This document shows, piece after piece, positions 22,140 through 29,383 of a DNA stretch of 29,383 nt. The first letter of the stretch is position 1; every line of letters starts with the position of its first letter. This DNA is from Candidatus Woesearchaeota archaeon. GTDB taxonomy: Archaea; Nanobdellota; Nanobdellia; Woesearchaeales; SM23-78. The DNA is taken from assembly GCA_016933095.1 (NCBI GenBank), contig JAFGBP010000014.1, positions 1-29,383 on the forward strand. Reading direction: 5' to 3'. The notes under the pieces are model-generated. The model was not told the origin of the DNA. It saw nothing but the letters and a program-made list of their open reading frames with translations, and did not search any database. A program made the position numbers and the translations under genes.

Positions 22140-23129
22140 TTAGTTCGTAACGTCCTGGATGACGATAGGGGTCTCGATGAACTGGCCGTACCTGTACTTG
22201 AGCTTGATATTAAGCAGGTCTTGGAATATCCTTCCTGAGCTTGGCCTTGTCCTCTCAAGGATGCAGCTGATTGTAGCAGGGGCTCCCTGGTAGAGCTTGA
22301 CCCTTCCCATCCTCTGGCCTGGACCAAACCTAGCGCAGCTGATAGTAATCCCAGAGTCGCTCAGAGGCTCGACCTCGACGTCGACGTTGTACTTGTTGGT
22401 GTTCCTGACGCTGAAGTCACAGATCTCCTCTTTCTCTCCAGGAGTAGGCCGGCCGAAGAATTCTCCTGTGCCTACGTGCTCAATAACGAAGTTGATCTGG
22501 ATCTTATTCGCTGCCATCGGGTTCTCTACCACGCTCGTGATGTGCAACGGCCCTCCTGAGTTCTGAGGTGCCTTTTGTCCTGTAAGCGTGCATATGCTGC
22601 TGTCCTGGATGTTCTCAAGAACGTCATCCTTAAGGCAGATCTGGGCCGTCGCCACGGTCTCATAGTCGTAGCAGACATCTGCCCTGATGATGAACTGGGT
22701 GTTGCCGTGGATGTCCGGCTGGTATGTGAGAGGCTCAAAGTTGACGTTTGTTATCTCTCCTGGGAAGATAGTGCCGTCAAAGTTCCTCTTGGCTCCAAGC
22801 AGCGTTGCCGTCATCGGCTGCCTGATGAACGCGTCGGAAACTCCGAACTGCTCTGGGTTGATGCCTTCAAGCCTTACAAGGACGAAGGGGTTAGGAGTTC
22901 CTGGCCCCACGTCAACTTCTCCCTGATTCTCAATCGCCAGGCCGACGCCAAATGGGAACGTGCCTGCGTCGTGTATCTGGGGCGGGGGCATGCCGTCTAT
23001 CAAGTATGCGTTAAGTCCTACAGTCCCACCGATATAGGACTGCGCCAGGTTGACTGTCTCTCCTTGTGTGCAGCCCGTTATGAGGGCTAATGCCGCCAAG
23101 ATTATCAACAGATTAAAAAACTTCTTCAT
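22140..23129 (-). CDS. surface lipoprotein, paralogue B of the cluster
   Basis: 329 residues. The ATG at 23129 is preferred over 23150 because GGAGGCGAG lies just before it. Lipobox ITGC gives C20. It is plainly related to paralogue A throughout: DGMPPPQIHDA, NPFVLVRLEGINPEQFG, RADVCYDYET, NSGGPLHITSV, FVIEHVGTGEFF, TISCILERTRP and LKYRYGQFIETP. A TATA box (ATAAAAGA type, 23180-23189) supports its own promoter. A tandem gene duplication explains the A/B pair. Function unknown; extracellular surface location is inferred from the lipobox. Confidence 0.7.
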   Translation of the reverse strand: MKKFFNLLIILAALALITGCTQGETVNLAQSYIGGTVGLNAYLIDGMPPPQIHDAGTFPFGVGLAIENQGEVDVGPGTPNPFVLVRLEGINPEQFGVSDAFIRQPMTATLLGAKRNFDGTIFPGEITNVNFEPLTYQPDIHGNTQFIIRADVCYDYETVATAQICLKDDVLENIQDSSICTLTGQKAPQNSGGPLHITSVVENPMAANKIQINFVIEHVGTGEFFGRPTPGEKEEICDFSVRNTNKYNVDVEVEPLSDSGITISCARFGPGQRMGRVKLYQGAPATISCILERTRPSSGRIFQDLLNIKLKYRYGQFIETPIVIQDVTN

Positions 23130-23218
23130 GGTCTCGCCTCCAAAAATCAAGTGTTATCTTGATTATTCACCCAAATTTTATCTTTTATAGGAGCGCAGGT
23201 ATAAGCGCTCAGTTCCAT

Positions 23219-23245
23219 CATGAATCTCATGAATCTCATGAATCA
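23219..23245 (+). repeat. three tandem copies of a 9-bp unit (CATGAATCT)
   Basis: Two exact copies and one copy ending in A instead of T. The last copy includes the stop codon of the lipoprotein gene that ends at 23243. It probably arose by slippage. Confidence 0.7.
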
Positions 23246-24550
23246 AATGGCCCTCTTGATCGTGACTGACCTCTCTGTCGTCTGCTCATAGCCATACCAG
23301 AGCTCTACTACAAGAGGAGTTTGATATGCTGATTTCAGGCTTCCAAAAGGGATGTCATAAGTGCAAGTGACCACGCCCTCTTTTGTCTTTGGGTCAAGCC
23401 TTATTATATTGCCTGGGCTGCAGTCAAGCCTCATAAGGTCCCCTGAAACTCGGACGTCCCCGACAACGACAGTGTTAAGCTCATTGTTCGTGACCCTGTA
23501 AGGTGAGTAAGGGCTGCACTTCTCGAGTTGACCAGGATCATACACTCGGCCCGTGCCTACGTTCTTCACATGAATCTGGAAGATGGCTTGCCTTGGAGTG
23601 TTCTCCTGATGGATGTAAGTGATAGCGACAGGTGCGCCTTGGCCGCTTGTCCCTGTATAAGTCTTTGGAGTGCACACCTTCCTTGTCTCTGAGAATGGAG
23701 CTGGGTCGATGCACACCACTGGCGCTGCATAGGTCGTGTACATGTAGCAGTTGGTAACTAGGAATGTTTGCTTGGTCTGGTCAAGGCCTGGCGGCCATGA
23801 GTGTATGTTCCCTCGGAAGTTTATGTATGCACTCTCTCCTCCAGGGAATTCGTAAGTGTCGCCGGCAAGCAAGTATTCCTGTCCAAAGGTCCTTGAGAAG
23901 TCCACGCCCTGCATCAAGGCGATGAATAACCTCCCATGGTTAGCATAGTCAACGTCAAGCCCCAAATTATGGAAGTCATATGTGTAAGCCTTGTTGTCTC
24001 CCCTTTGGCTGTAGGTGAAGTCACCGCACAACGCCCCGAAGAGGCTTTGGGTGTTGAACTTCCCATCAAACTGCCCGCCTGAGCAAAAAGCATTCTTGAT
24101 AGTAAAATCTGCACGCCCTCCGCCAACTCCGAACTGGACGTCATCGCAAACAAGGCTCAAACCATAAGACCCAGTTGCGAAGTTGCCTATAGAAACGCTA
24201 CAGCCACGTGCCGTTGAAGGATCTGGCCTTATCCCCTCGAACTCTATCATGTTGGGATCATATCCTGAGAGGAAAACAGCCCCGAGTGACCAGCTTGTAC
24301 CTTTGTTGTCTAACTCTACGCTCACGTCAAACTCGTTGTTTGGAGTGTCGCTGTAATAATAAATCTTGGAAGGAGGAATGGAAGGTGTAATGGTAGCCTT
24401 GAGGCCTTCATAGCCGCTATAATACTTGTTATCCTCAAAGTTAGCTGGCTTCTTAGATCCTGTCCCGAACCCGCTGCAACCTGAAAGAAAGAACATCAGG
24501 GCTATCAGGCCCAATGCTATCAAAAGATGCCTCTTTGTTTTGCGAACCAT
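23243..24550 (-). CDS. surface lipoprotein, paralogue C of the cluster
   Basis: 435 residues. Signal peptide with lipobox LSGC (C25). It shares with paralogues A and B an N-terminal block PSIPPSKIYYY, then a central GQGAPVAITYI, IHVKNVGTG and VTCTYDIP, but is longer, with extra Gly/Tyr-rich segments around 100-260 (ARGCSVSIGNFATGSYGLSL, then FSRTFGQEYLLAGDTYEFPG). GAGGTAG precedes the ATG, and a TATA box (CTTTAAATAC type, 24579-24590) lies above it. Probably an extracellular beta-sandwich protein; function unknown. Confidence 0.68.
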   Translation of the reverse strand: MVRKTKRHLLIALGLIALMFFLSGCSGFGTGSKKPANFEDNKYYSGYEGLKATITPSIPPSKIYYYSDTPNNEFDVSVELDNKGTSWSLGAVFLSGYDPNMIEFEGIRPDPSTARGCSVSIGNFATGSYGLSLVCDDVQFGVGGGRADFTIKNAFCSGGQFDGKFNTQSLFGALCGDFTYSQRGDNKAYTYDFHNLGLDVDYANHGRLFIALMQGVDFSRTFGQEYLLAGDTYEFPGGESAYINFRGNIHSWPPGLDQTKQTFLVTNCYMYTTYAAPVVCIDPAPFSETRKVCTPKTYTGTSGQGAPVAITYIHQENTPRQAIFQIHVKNVGTGRVYDPGQLEKCSPYSPYRVTNNELNTVVVGDVRVSGDLMRLDCSPGNIIRLDPKTKEGVVTCTYDIPFGSLKSAYQTPLVVELWYGYEQTTERSVTIKRAI

Positions 24551-24689
24551 ATTACTACCTCTTTTTTAATCTATCTGTATTTAAAGCTTTTGCTTGAATT
24601 TAGCTTGTGTATCGTCAGTGGATTAAGCACGCAAAAAAAGCGTCTCTGCCCGCAATGAAATACGGGCGTTATGCATTTCAACTGGAAGC

Positions 24690-26249
24690 CTAAGCATCAT
24701 CACTTGATTGTTGTTCCAACGCATCGTTGTCTAGGTCGCAGGATTCCTTGTCGTCATGTATGCCTCCTGACTTGTCGCAGTACTGTCCTGCCTTGAGCAG
24801 GTTATAGCCTGTTTCTTCAGTCCCGCACGCGCAATCCTTTGACTCTTGCCGGCAACCAGTCGAGCATTTTAGATAGCACGCATCACCATAAGCCTCAAGC
24901 CTGACTTCGCTTGATTTGCACTCGTTGGTGCAGCAGTATGATGCCGGAGGGCAAAGGTTAGGGAATGGGTTGCAGAACCCGTCAGGGTAAAGCCTGTCGC
25001 ACGTCTGGGCGCTGCACTTGCACCCGAAGTTGGAGTTCCACTGGATCTCGTACTTCAGGCCTGAAGGGTTGCAAGAAGCATCTGTCGGGTTCTGGGCGCA
25101 GTAATCGCACTTGTTCACGCAACCATCGCCGCTCTCGACCTGAAATGGCAGGCATCCTTCTGTGCTTTGGGAAGCCAGGTCGCCGTAAGGGTTAATTCTC
25201 TTGACTTCAATCTCCTTCTCGAGCGTGTTCATGTAAAGGTATGACAGGTTGATGGTGAGGGGAGCTTCGTAGTTCTGCTTGTATGAAAGGATTTTGTCTA
25301 TGTTGTCAGCGCCCACAGAGCATCTTGCATATCCCTCTTCGTCAGTCAGCCTTATCCTGTTAGGAGCGCATTCTAAAGGAATGTTATTCGAAAGGACAGC
25401 TTCAATGCCTATCATGTTAAAATCCTTGGCATCCATCTCTTCTACAGCGCACGCCTTTTCTATGCCGAGCGAGGTGTCAGTGGGCGTAAGCACAGTCCCT
25501 CTTCCGACGTTCTGTACGTGAACTGTGAATACAGGCCTTACCAGGTTGCTTCCTATGGGTTGGTTCTCGACTTCCACAAGTGTTATAGCCACGGGCGCGC
25601 CTTGGTCAGAGAGCGACAGGTCTTGCTGCCGGCACACTTGGCTTCTTGTGTTGTCGCCATAAATATCATAGTCTATGCATACCATTTCTGAGAGGACTGT
25701 CGTGTACGGGTAGCACAAGGATGCAAATATCTGCGTGGTTGGCTTGGCCCTCTGCCCCGTCACGTTCTTTGTCCAGAAATATGGGAAGTGGAGGAAGTAA
25801 TCGGACCCTTGCGGGTAATACATGGATTTCCCTTCAAGCTGGAAGCCCTTCATTATGACAGAGCCTTTTCCTAGGACTAAGGTTTCCTTGCCGCCCTGCT
25901 TGGCTTCTTGGTTCACGCTGATATAGAAAGGATCATATCCTATCGTCAGGATCCCGTATTCCTCCTCACTAATGCTGTGCGCCCCCTTGTTCTCTATGAT
26001 GAGGCTTAGGGCGAAGTTCGAGTTTTCGTATATCTCATCCAGGTCTTGGTCGTTCATGAAATCAAGTGTAAGCCCGTCCGATCCTGTAAAATAGTTGACG
26101 TCCTTGTATTGGGGCCCTGTTCGAATGCATCCGGGAAGGAGGAACAGAACCATGATTGCAATGGCCAGTACTGATATGATGGTAAACGATCTCCTTGAAA
26201 CCCTTGAAACCCTTGAAACATTAGATAATTGGGTGTCCATCATACTCAT
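24690..26249 (-). CDS. surface lipoprotein, paralogue D with Cys-rich C-terminal domain
   Basis: 519 residues. N-terminal lipobox LPGC at about residue 41, after a VSRVSRVSR stretch encoded by a 9-bp tandem repeat. The central beta part shares DQGAPVAITLV, VHVQNVGRG and YARCSV with paralogue C. The last 150 residues (about 365-510) hold some twenty Cys in short CxxC-like spacings (CVNKCDYCAQ, SYCCTNECKS, CYLKCSTGC), a disulfide-rich or metal-binding module not seen in the others. Its ATG overlaps the stop of the upstream membrane-protein gene (ATGA), so the two are translationally coupled. Confidence 0.68.
   Translation of the reverse strand: MSMMDTQLSNVSRVSRVSRRSFTIISVLAIAIMVLFLLPGCIRTGPQYKDVNYFTGSDGLTLDFMNDQDLDEIYENSNFALSLIIENKGAHSISEEEYGILTIGYDPFYISVNQEAKQGGKETLVLGKGSVIMKGFQLEGKSMYYPQGSDYFLHFPYFWTKNVTGQRAKPTTQIFASLCYPYTTVLSEMVCIDYDIYGDNTRSQVCRQQDLSLSDQGAPVAITLVEVENQPIGSNLVRPVFTVHVQNVGRGTVLTPTDTSLGIEKACAVEEMDAKDFNMIGIEAVLSNNIPLECAPNRIRLTDEEGYARCSVGADNIDKILSYKQNYEAPLTINLSYLYMNTLEKEIEVKRINPYGDLASQSTEGCLPFQVESGDGCVNKCDYCAQNPTDASCNPSGLKYEIQWNSNFGCKCSAQTCDRLYPDGFCNPFPNLCPPASYCCTNECKSSEVRLEAYGDACYLKCSTGCRQESKDCACGTEETGYNLLKAGQYCDKSGGIHDDKESCDLDNDALEQQSSDDA
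26195..26220 (+). repeat. three tandem copies of a 9-bp unit coding Val-Ser-Arg
   Basis: TTGAAACCC twice and a third slightly changed copy. Read on the minus strand they encode VSR repeats at the N-terminus of paralogue D, before its membrane segment. Confidence 0.7.
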
Positions 26250-27934
26250 TCCTTCACTCTGACGGTTATTCCGTCTTCCAAATAATAGTCATAGCTTGCA
26301 AGCACTGCAAACGTCCTCTGGACTTTCTGCTGTCCTGCAAGGAACTGGACAGGATCCTTTATGTGAAGCCTGCACGTAAGGGATTGGAAAGTCGTCCTTA
26401 TGTCGCCGAGGTCTTCTCTCTTGAACTCGTAGTGGTCGTAGCCGTCCACATCCTTCTCGACCGGCTCCTTCTTTGTTTCAGGGAACCACGCGTCGCACTT
26501 GACGAGCTCGAAGTCAGTCGGTATCATCATGATGAATTTGTTGACCTGGCGAAGCTTTCCTTCAGTCCACTTGTCTTCTATGGTAACTCCTAGGATGGGC
26601 TCGCGGTCATTGTTAACCTTATCCACAGGGATTGGCTGTTCAACCTCAGATCCCATGCCCAGGAACACTGGACCGTTAGTATAAACTGCCTCTGGGAACC
26701 TTGGAACCTCTAATTCCCTGTTGACATCTTTTCCTTGCGTCTGCATGGACCTCATAAGGCTCAAGTCTGCAAAGGAGTAGGTTAAGTATGCCCATGTCTC
26801 GAAGTTGAATGGAGCGAGTATCTTGATACGGTGGCTTCCGACAGATAGGTTTGGGAATGTGCAGGTCATGGTCTGGGTCTCTTCTCCCAGGAACTTCATT
26901 GTGAGAGGCTCTACGACGCCGGGAGCTCCGTTCTTGCTTGTTGTATCCACTAGGCAAGTCGGCGTGACGACAATCTCTTCATTGAAGCTCTTGCCTTTTA
27001 TGTCGGCCCAGATGGTCACGGGAGTATTTGCATAGAAGACGTCGTCTGATGCACGGATGTTGGAGATGTAGAGCCCGACAGGCTGCTTCTCATTCTCATC
27101 CACGGTGCCTGTATAATATGCGAGCCCGCTATTATTGATGACAGTCGTCACTAGAATCGTAGGGTTGATGGTTGTCCACATCTTCTTCCATGTCTTGACG
27201 CCGGTCTCTGTTAGGTAGTTGAACACGGGGTCTGCATCTATCGCTACTGAGGCCTGTCCTCCGAACCTTGCAATGTCACCTGCCCTTATATTCATAGCAA
27301 AAGTGGAGATGAATAGTATTGCAAGTCCTAACACCCAGAAAGAGATGTAGAAGTTCATGAACTTCGTGATTTTCGGGCTGTCTATGTTGTTCGCCAGGTA
27401 TATCGGCCATGCTGGTATTATCATTATGAAGAAGTTCACCCAGTCCATAAACTTCAATCCGGCTCCGACTCCTATATTAGGGAGGTACTTAAGATAGAAC
27501 GGGACTAGGATGTATCCTGCAGATATCCCTAAGAAGGCCAGTGCCAGTGCCAAGTTATCTCTCCGGAATATCCCTTTTGGCTTCAACACTAAGAAAGCGA
27601 ATATGGCAATAGCAAGATAGCAGATGATGGCCAGGTTCAGGGCGCTTGACCTGTTGAACCGAAGATACACAACATCCACTAGCTGGACCAGGACCGCGAA
27701 CCAGAAGAGGGGCACGCCCCAGTTGCTCCCAGCGCCGCTTAAGCTAGTGCTGAAGTTGAAGGATCTCCTCTTAGGAGCAGGAGCCGGAGATGGAGCAGGA
27801 GCCGGAGATGGAGCAGGAGATGGAACAGTAGGCGGAGGAGAGCTTTCCTTTCTTCGAGCCTCTTCTCTGGCGCGCCGCGCAGCTAACTTCTTTATTAGCT
27901 CCTTGACTTCCTCGGGCGATCTTTCTTTGGCCAT
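26246..27934 (-). CDS. five-helix membrane protein with large external domain
   Basis: 562 residues. A charged cytoplasmic N-terminus (RSPEEVKELIKKLAARRAR), then a Pro/Ala/Ser repeat linker (about 33-55, PAPSPAPAP units), then about five membrane segments (WGVPLFWFAVLVQLVDVVYL, ALNLAIICYLAIAIFAFLVL, NLALALAFLGISAGYILV, WVNFFIMIIPAWPIYLA, FMNFYISFWVLGLAILFIS). The last 340 residues are beta-rich and would lie outside. That part has a CLVDTTSKNGAPGVVEPL element, then TMTCTFPNL, which recalls the C...GAP...C pattern of the lipoproteins next to it. It could anchor the lipoproteins or form a pore; no family is recognised. It overlaps the paralogue D start by 4 bp. Confidence 0.65.
   Translation of the reverse strand: MAKERSPEEVKELIKKLAARRAREEARRKESSPPPTVPSPAPSPAPAPSPAPAPKRRSFNFSTSLSGAGSNWGVPLFWFAVLVQLVDVVYLRFNRSSALNLAIICYLAIAIFAFLVLKPKGIFRRDNLALALAFLGISAGYILVPFYLKYLPNIGVGAGLKFMDWVNFFIMIIPAWPIYLANNIDSPKITKFMNFYISFWVLGLAILFISTFAMNIRAGDIARFGGQASVAIDADPVFNYLTETGVKTWKKMWTTINPTILVTTVINNSGLAYYTGTVDENEKQPVGLYISNIRASDDVFYANTPVTIWADIKGKSFNEEIVVTPTCLVDTTSKNGAPGVVEPLTMKFLGEETQTMTCTFPNLSVGSHRIKILAPFNFETWAYLTYSFADLSLMRSMQTQGKDVNRELEVPRFPEAVYTNGPVFLGMGSEVEQPIPVDKVNNDREPILGVTIEDKWTEGKLRQVNKFIMMIPTDFELVKCDAWFPETKKEPVEKDVDGYDHYEFKREDLGDIRTTFQSLTCRLHIKDPVQFLAGQQKVQRTFAVLASYDYYLEDGITVRVKE
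27774..27821 (+). repeat. 18-bp tandem repeat coding the Pro/Ala/Ser linker
   Basis: GGAGCAGGAGCCGGAGAT occurs twice, followed by a shortened GGAGCAGGAGAT. On the minus strand it encodes PAPSPAPAPSPAPAP in the 26246-27934 protein, a length-variable linker. Confidence 0.7.
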
Positions 27935-28059
27935 AAAATCATGAACTCCTGATAGTTAACTAAAAAGCGCATTCCCAAAATCGAGATTCGGACGTATCAG
28001 CTTTCCATACGAGATTTGGAAAATATCCATAGACCCTCTCTAAGGGAATACTTCCAGGA

Positions 28060-29247
28060 CTATACCACATCAACCCTTAGCTCTACGACATCTAGCGTGT
28101 CAGATACAGGGATGATCTTTATCCCGTTCGAGCCGTCGAGGATTGATTCTGGATCCAATGGTGTCTGGAATAGGTAATCCTGGGTTTCAAAGTACAGGTT
28201 GAAGCCGTTCAGGGTTACAGTACCTCTTTTTATCGTGTTGCTGTCGGCGAATCTCATTGACAATAGCAGCCCCCTTCGGCCCATATAGATTGCTTCCATG
28301 AGCGTGGGAGGGACTGTGAAGTAGAATACTGGCTGCGGAGATTCTTTCATGAAGGTAGTGAGTTTTGGCACGTCCATAAGGAATGATCCTGTGTTCGTAA
28401 GCGCGACGAGAACATTGTCTCCTTCGCGGAGATAGTCCTTGCTGATCTCTATCGTCGCCTTTATTCCGCAGTCAGGATAGCTCGTGTAGACCGGCCTGCC
28501 GTTCAACAATACTTGCAGCTGTCCTCCTTCTCTCGGAGGGCAGTCTGGCAGGAACTCAAGCTGCGCCTTCTCAAACTTCTCGTATTCCATAGCAGAGACT
28601 GAGAAGTGCTGCTCGCTCCTCGCACCTGAGTAATCAGTGACGGTTCCTGAGATGACAAGGCTCTCAAGAGAGTACTCGTTTATCTTCCAGAATATGATGC
28701 CTGGGCTTGAAGCCTCTAACACAAGGTGATTTCGGCTCTGCAAGGCCTCGCTGGGCAGGGTGATTGGCGGTGGGCTTCCCTCTTTTATCTCACCGTAGAA
28801 GACCTCTTTGTCGTTAAGCGTTATTCTCAGCATGCCCTCGTGCTTCAACACGTTGAAGGAGAGCTTAACGTCCTTCATGGTGCTCTCGTCATAATAGAAT
28901 ATTACTTCCCCATTCTTGGAGCCAAAGGCTGACTGCTTGACATAGAGCGAGTCCACGCGCTTCAGCTCGTTGGCGTTGGTTGCCGTAAATACGAGAAATG
29001 AAGGCATCTGGTGCTCGACCATGTTCCTGCCCGAAGGGTATATTCTTCCTGGAACCTTTGACATGAGAAGCGTGTTTACAGAAATATCACCTTGACCTCC
29101 TGAACCATAATTATCTTCTCCTAGGATATTGGCTCTTTCTTCCGGCGGAAGGAAGAGCAGGTAGAGAATTATCATTACGGCTATCAGAATGACCACTACT
29201 GCGGCCATGTTGGCGTTCTGCCCACGTTTAGGCCTTAACCCTTTCAT
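28060..29247 (-). CDS. single-pass membrane-anchored beta-rich protein, first gene of the surface locus
   Basis: 395 residues. A short basic N-terminus (MKGLRPKRGQNANM) and one membrane segment (AAVVVILIAVMIILYLLFL) are followed by a large beta-rich external part with paired strands typical of Ig- or galectin-like sandwiches (LQVLLNGRPVYTSYPDCG, then REGDNVLVALTNTGSFLMD). Two Cys are seen near the middle. No family is recognised. A TATA box (29274-29281) is centred 30 bp before the ATG, so a leaderless mRNA starts here. The next gene on the minus strand begins 126 bp later, so the operon may run on through the membrane protein and paralogue D. Confidence 0.65.
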   Translation of the reverse strand: MKGLRPKRGQNANMAAVVVILIAVMIILYLLFLPPEERANILGEDNYGSGGQGDISVNTLLMSKVPGRIYPSGRNMVEHQMPSFLVFTATNANELKRVDSLYVKQSAFGSKNGEVIFYYDESTMKDVKLSFNVLKHEGMLRITLNDKEVFYGEIKEGSPPPITLPSEALQSRNHLVLEASSPGIIFWKINEYSLESLVISGTVTDYSGARSEQHFSVSAMEYEKFEKAQLEFLPDCPPREGGQLQVLLNGRPVYTSYPDCGIKATIEISKDYLREGDNVLVALTNTGSFLMDVPKLTTFMKESPQPVFYFTVPPTLMEAIYMGRRGLLLSMRFADSNTIKRGTVTLNGFNLYFETQDYLFQTPLDPESILDGSNGIKIIPVSDTLDVVELRVDVV

Positions 29248-29273
29248 TTATCTTCTGTCCTTAATAAATGAGG

Positions 29274-29281
29274 TATATAAA
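29274..29281 (-). promoter_or_regulatory. TATA box of the surface locus
   Basis: TATATAAA (complement TTTATATA) is centred 30 bp before the ATG at 29247. The partial TIR element begins about 15 bp further upstream. Confidence 0.55.
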
Positions 29282-29296
29282 GTTATTGGTTATAAG

Positions 29297-29383
29297 GGGA
29301 ACCGTTCAAAAAGTGCCGCATTGCGAAGTATGATGATATTATATGCGGAACCTCTAGAATCGGACAACAATTACAGGTCTAGG
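29297..29383. mobile_element. MITE-like element, second copy, cut by the window edge
   Basis: Begins GGAACCGTTCAAAAAGTGCC and aligns to the copy at 7841 at about 80% over 83 bp. Its left end is the exact reverse complement of the outer part of the right end of the first copy (TTTGAACGGTTCC), confirming the inverted terminal repeat. The right end lies beyond 29383. It sits just upstream of the promoter of 28060-29247. Confidence 0.6.

Overview
The window is archaeal. It carries a proteasome-activating nucleotidase (PAN), a replication factor C small subunit interrupted by an intein, a Trm5-type tRNA methyltransferase, a PRC-barrel protein, and a tRNA-Val with no encoded CCA. TATA boxes sit about 26-30 bp upstream of many starts, giving leaderless mRNAs. 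The mix of small hypothetical genes and large secreted proteins, and a tRNA apparently interrupted in its D-loop, would fit an uncultured DPANN-type archaeon. No marker here fixes the lineage.

Layout. 1-2.5 kb (+): EamA-type transporter, ASCH/PUA-like protein, Trm5-type methyltransferase. 2.6-7.8 kb (-): metallophosphoesterase, PAN, a long M29-type aminopeptidase and an M24B Xaa-Pro peptidase, so a chaperone-unfoldase and two peptidases that could finish peptide breakdown are adjacent. 7.84-7.96 kb: a 123-bp terminal-inverted-repeat element whose second copy is cut by the right edge of the window. 8.0-8.7 kb (-): a zinc-ribbon/AbrB antitoxin-like gene and a toxin-like partner under a palindromic operator. 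8.9-11.7 kb (+): an unusual fusion of a MazG-like helical domain with a PEP-utiliser phosphohistidine domain, a partner ORF, a Cys-rich small ORF, an intergenic structured RNA or CRISPR-like element, an HTH/TrmB-like regulator and a small helical protein. 11.76 kb: tRNA-Val(CAC) with a 46-nt insert in the D-loop. 11.9-15.9 kb: a nucleoside-deoxyribosyltransferase-like protein, a CYTH/CyaB protein, an AAA ATPase with C-terminal HTH divergent from the PRC-barrel gene, and two orphans. 16.0-18.6 kb: rfcS with a 528-residue LAGLIDADG intein in Walker B.

18.6-29.3 kb is almost wholly on the minus strand and mostly encodes cell-surface proteins: a membrane-anchored beta-rich protein, a five-helix membrane protein with a large external domain, four lipoproteins that look like diverged paralogues, a membrane-associated helical protein, and two tiny Tyr-rich, Cys-free secreted proteins. 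This surface locus is the best candidate for an undescribed system. The fusion gene, the structured intergenic RNA and the TIR element are the other points of interest. All function calls are from motif reading by eye; no database search was possible.
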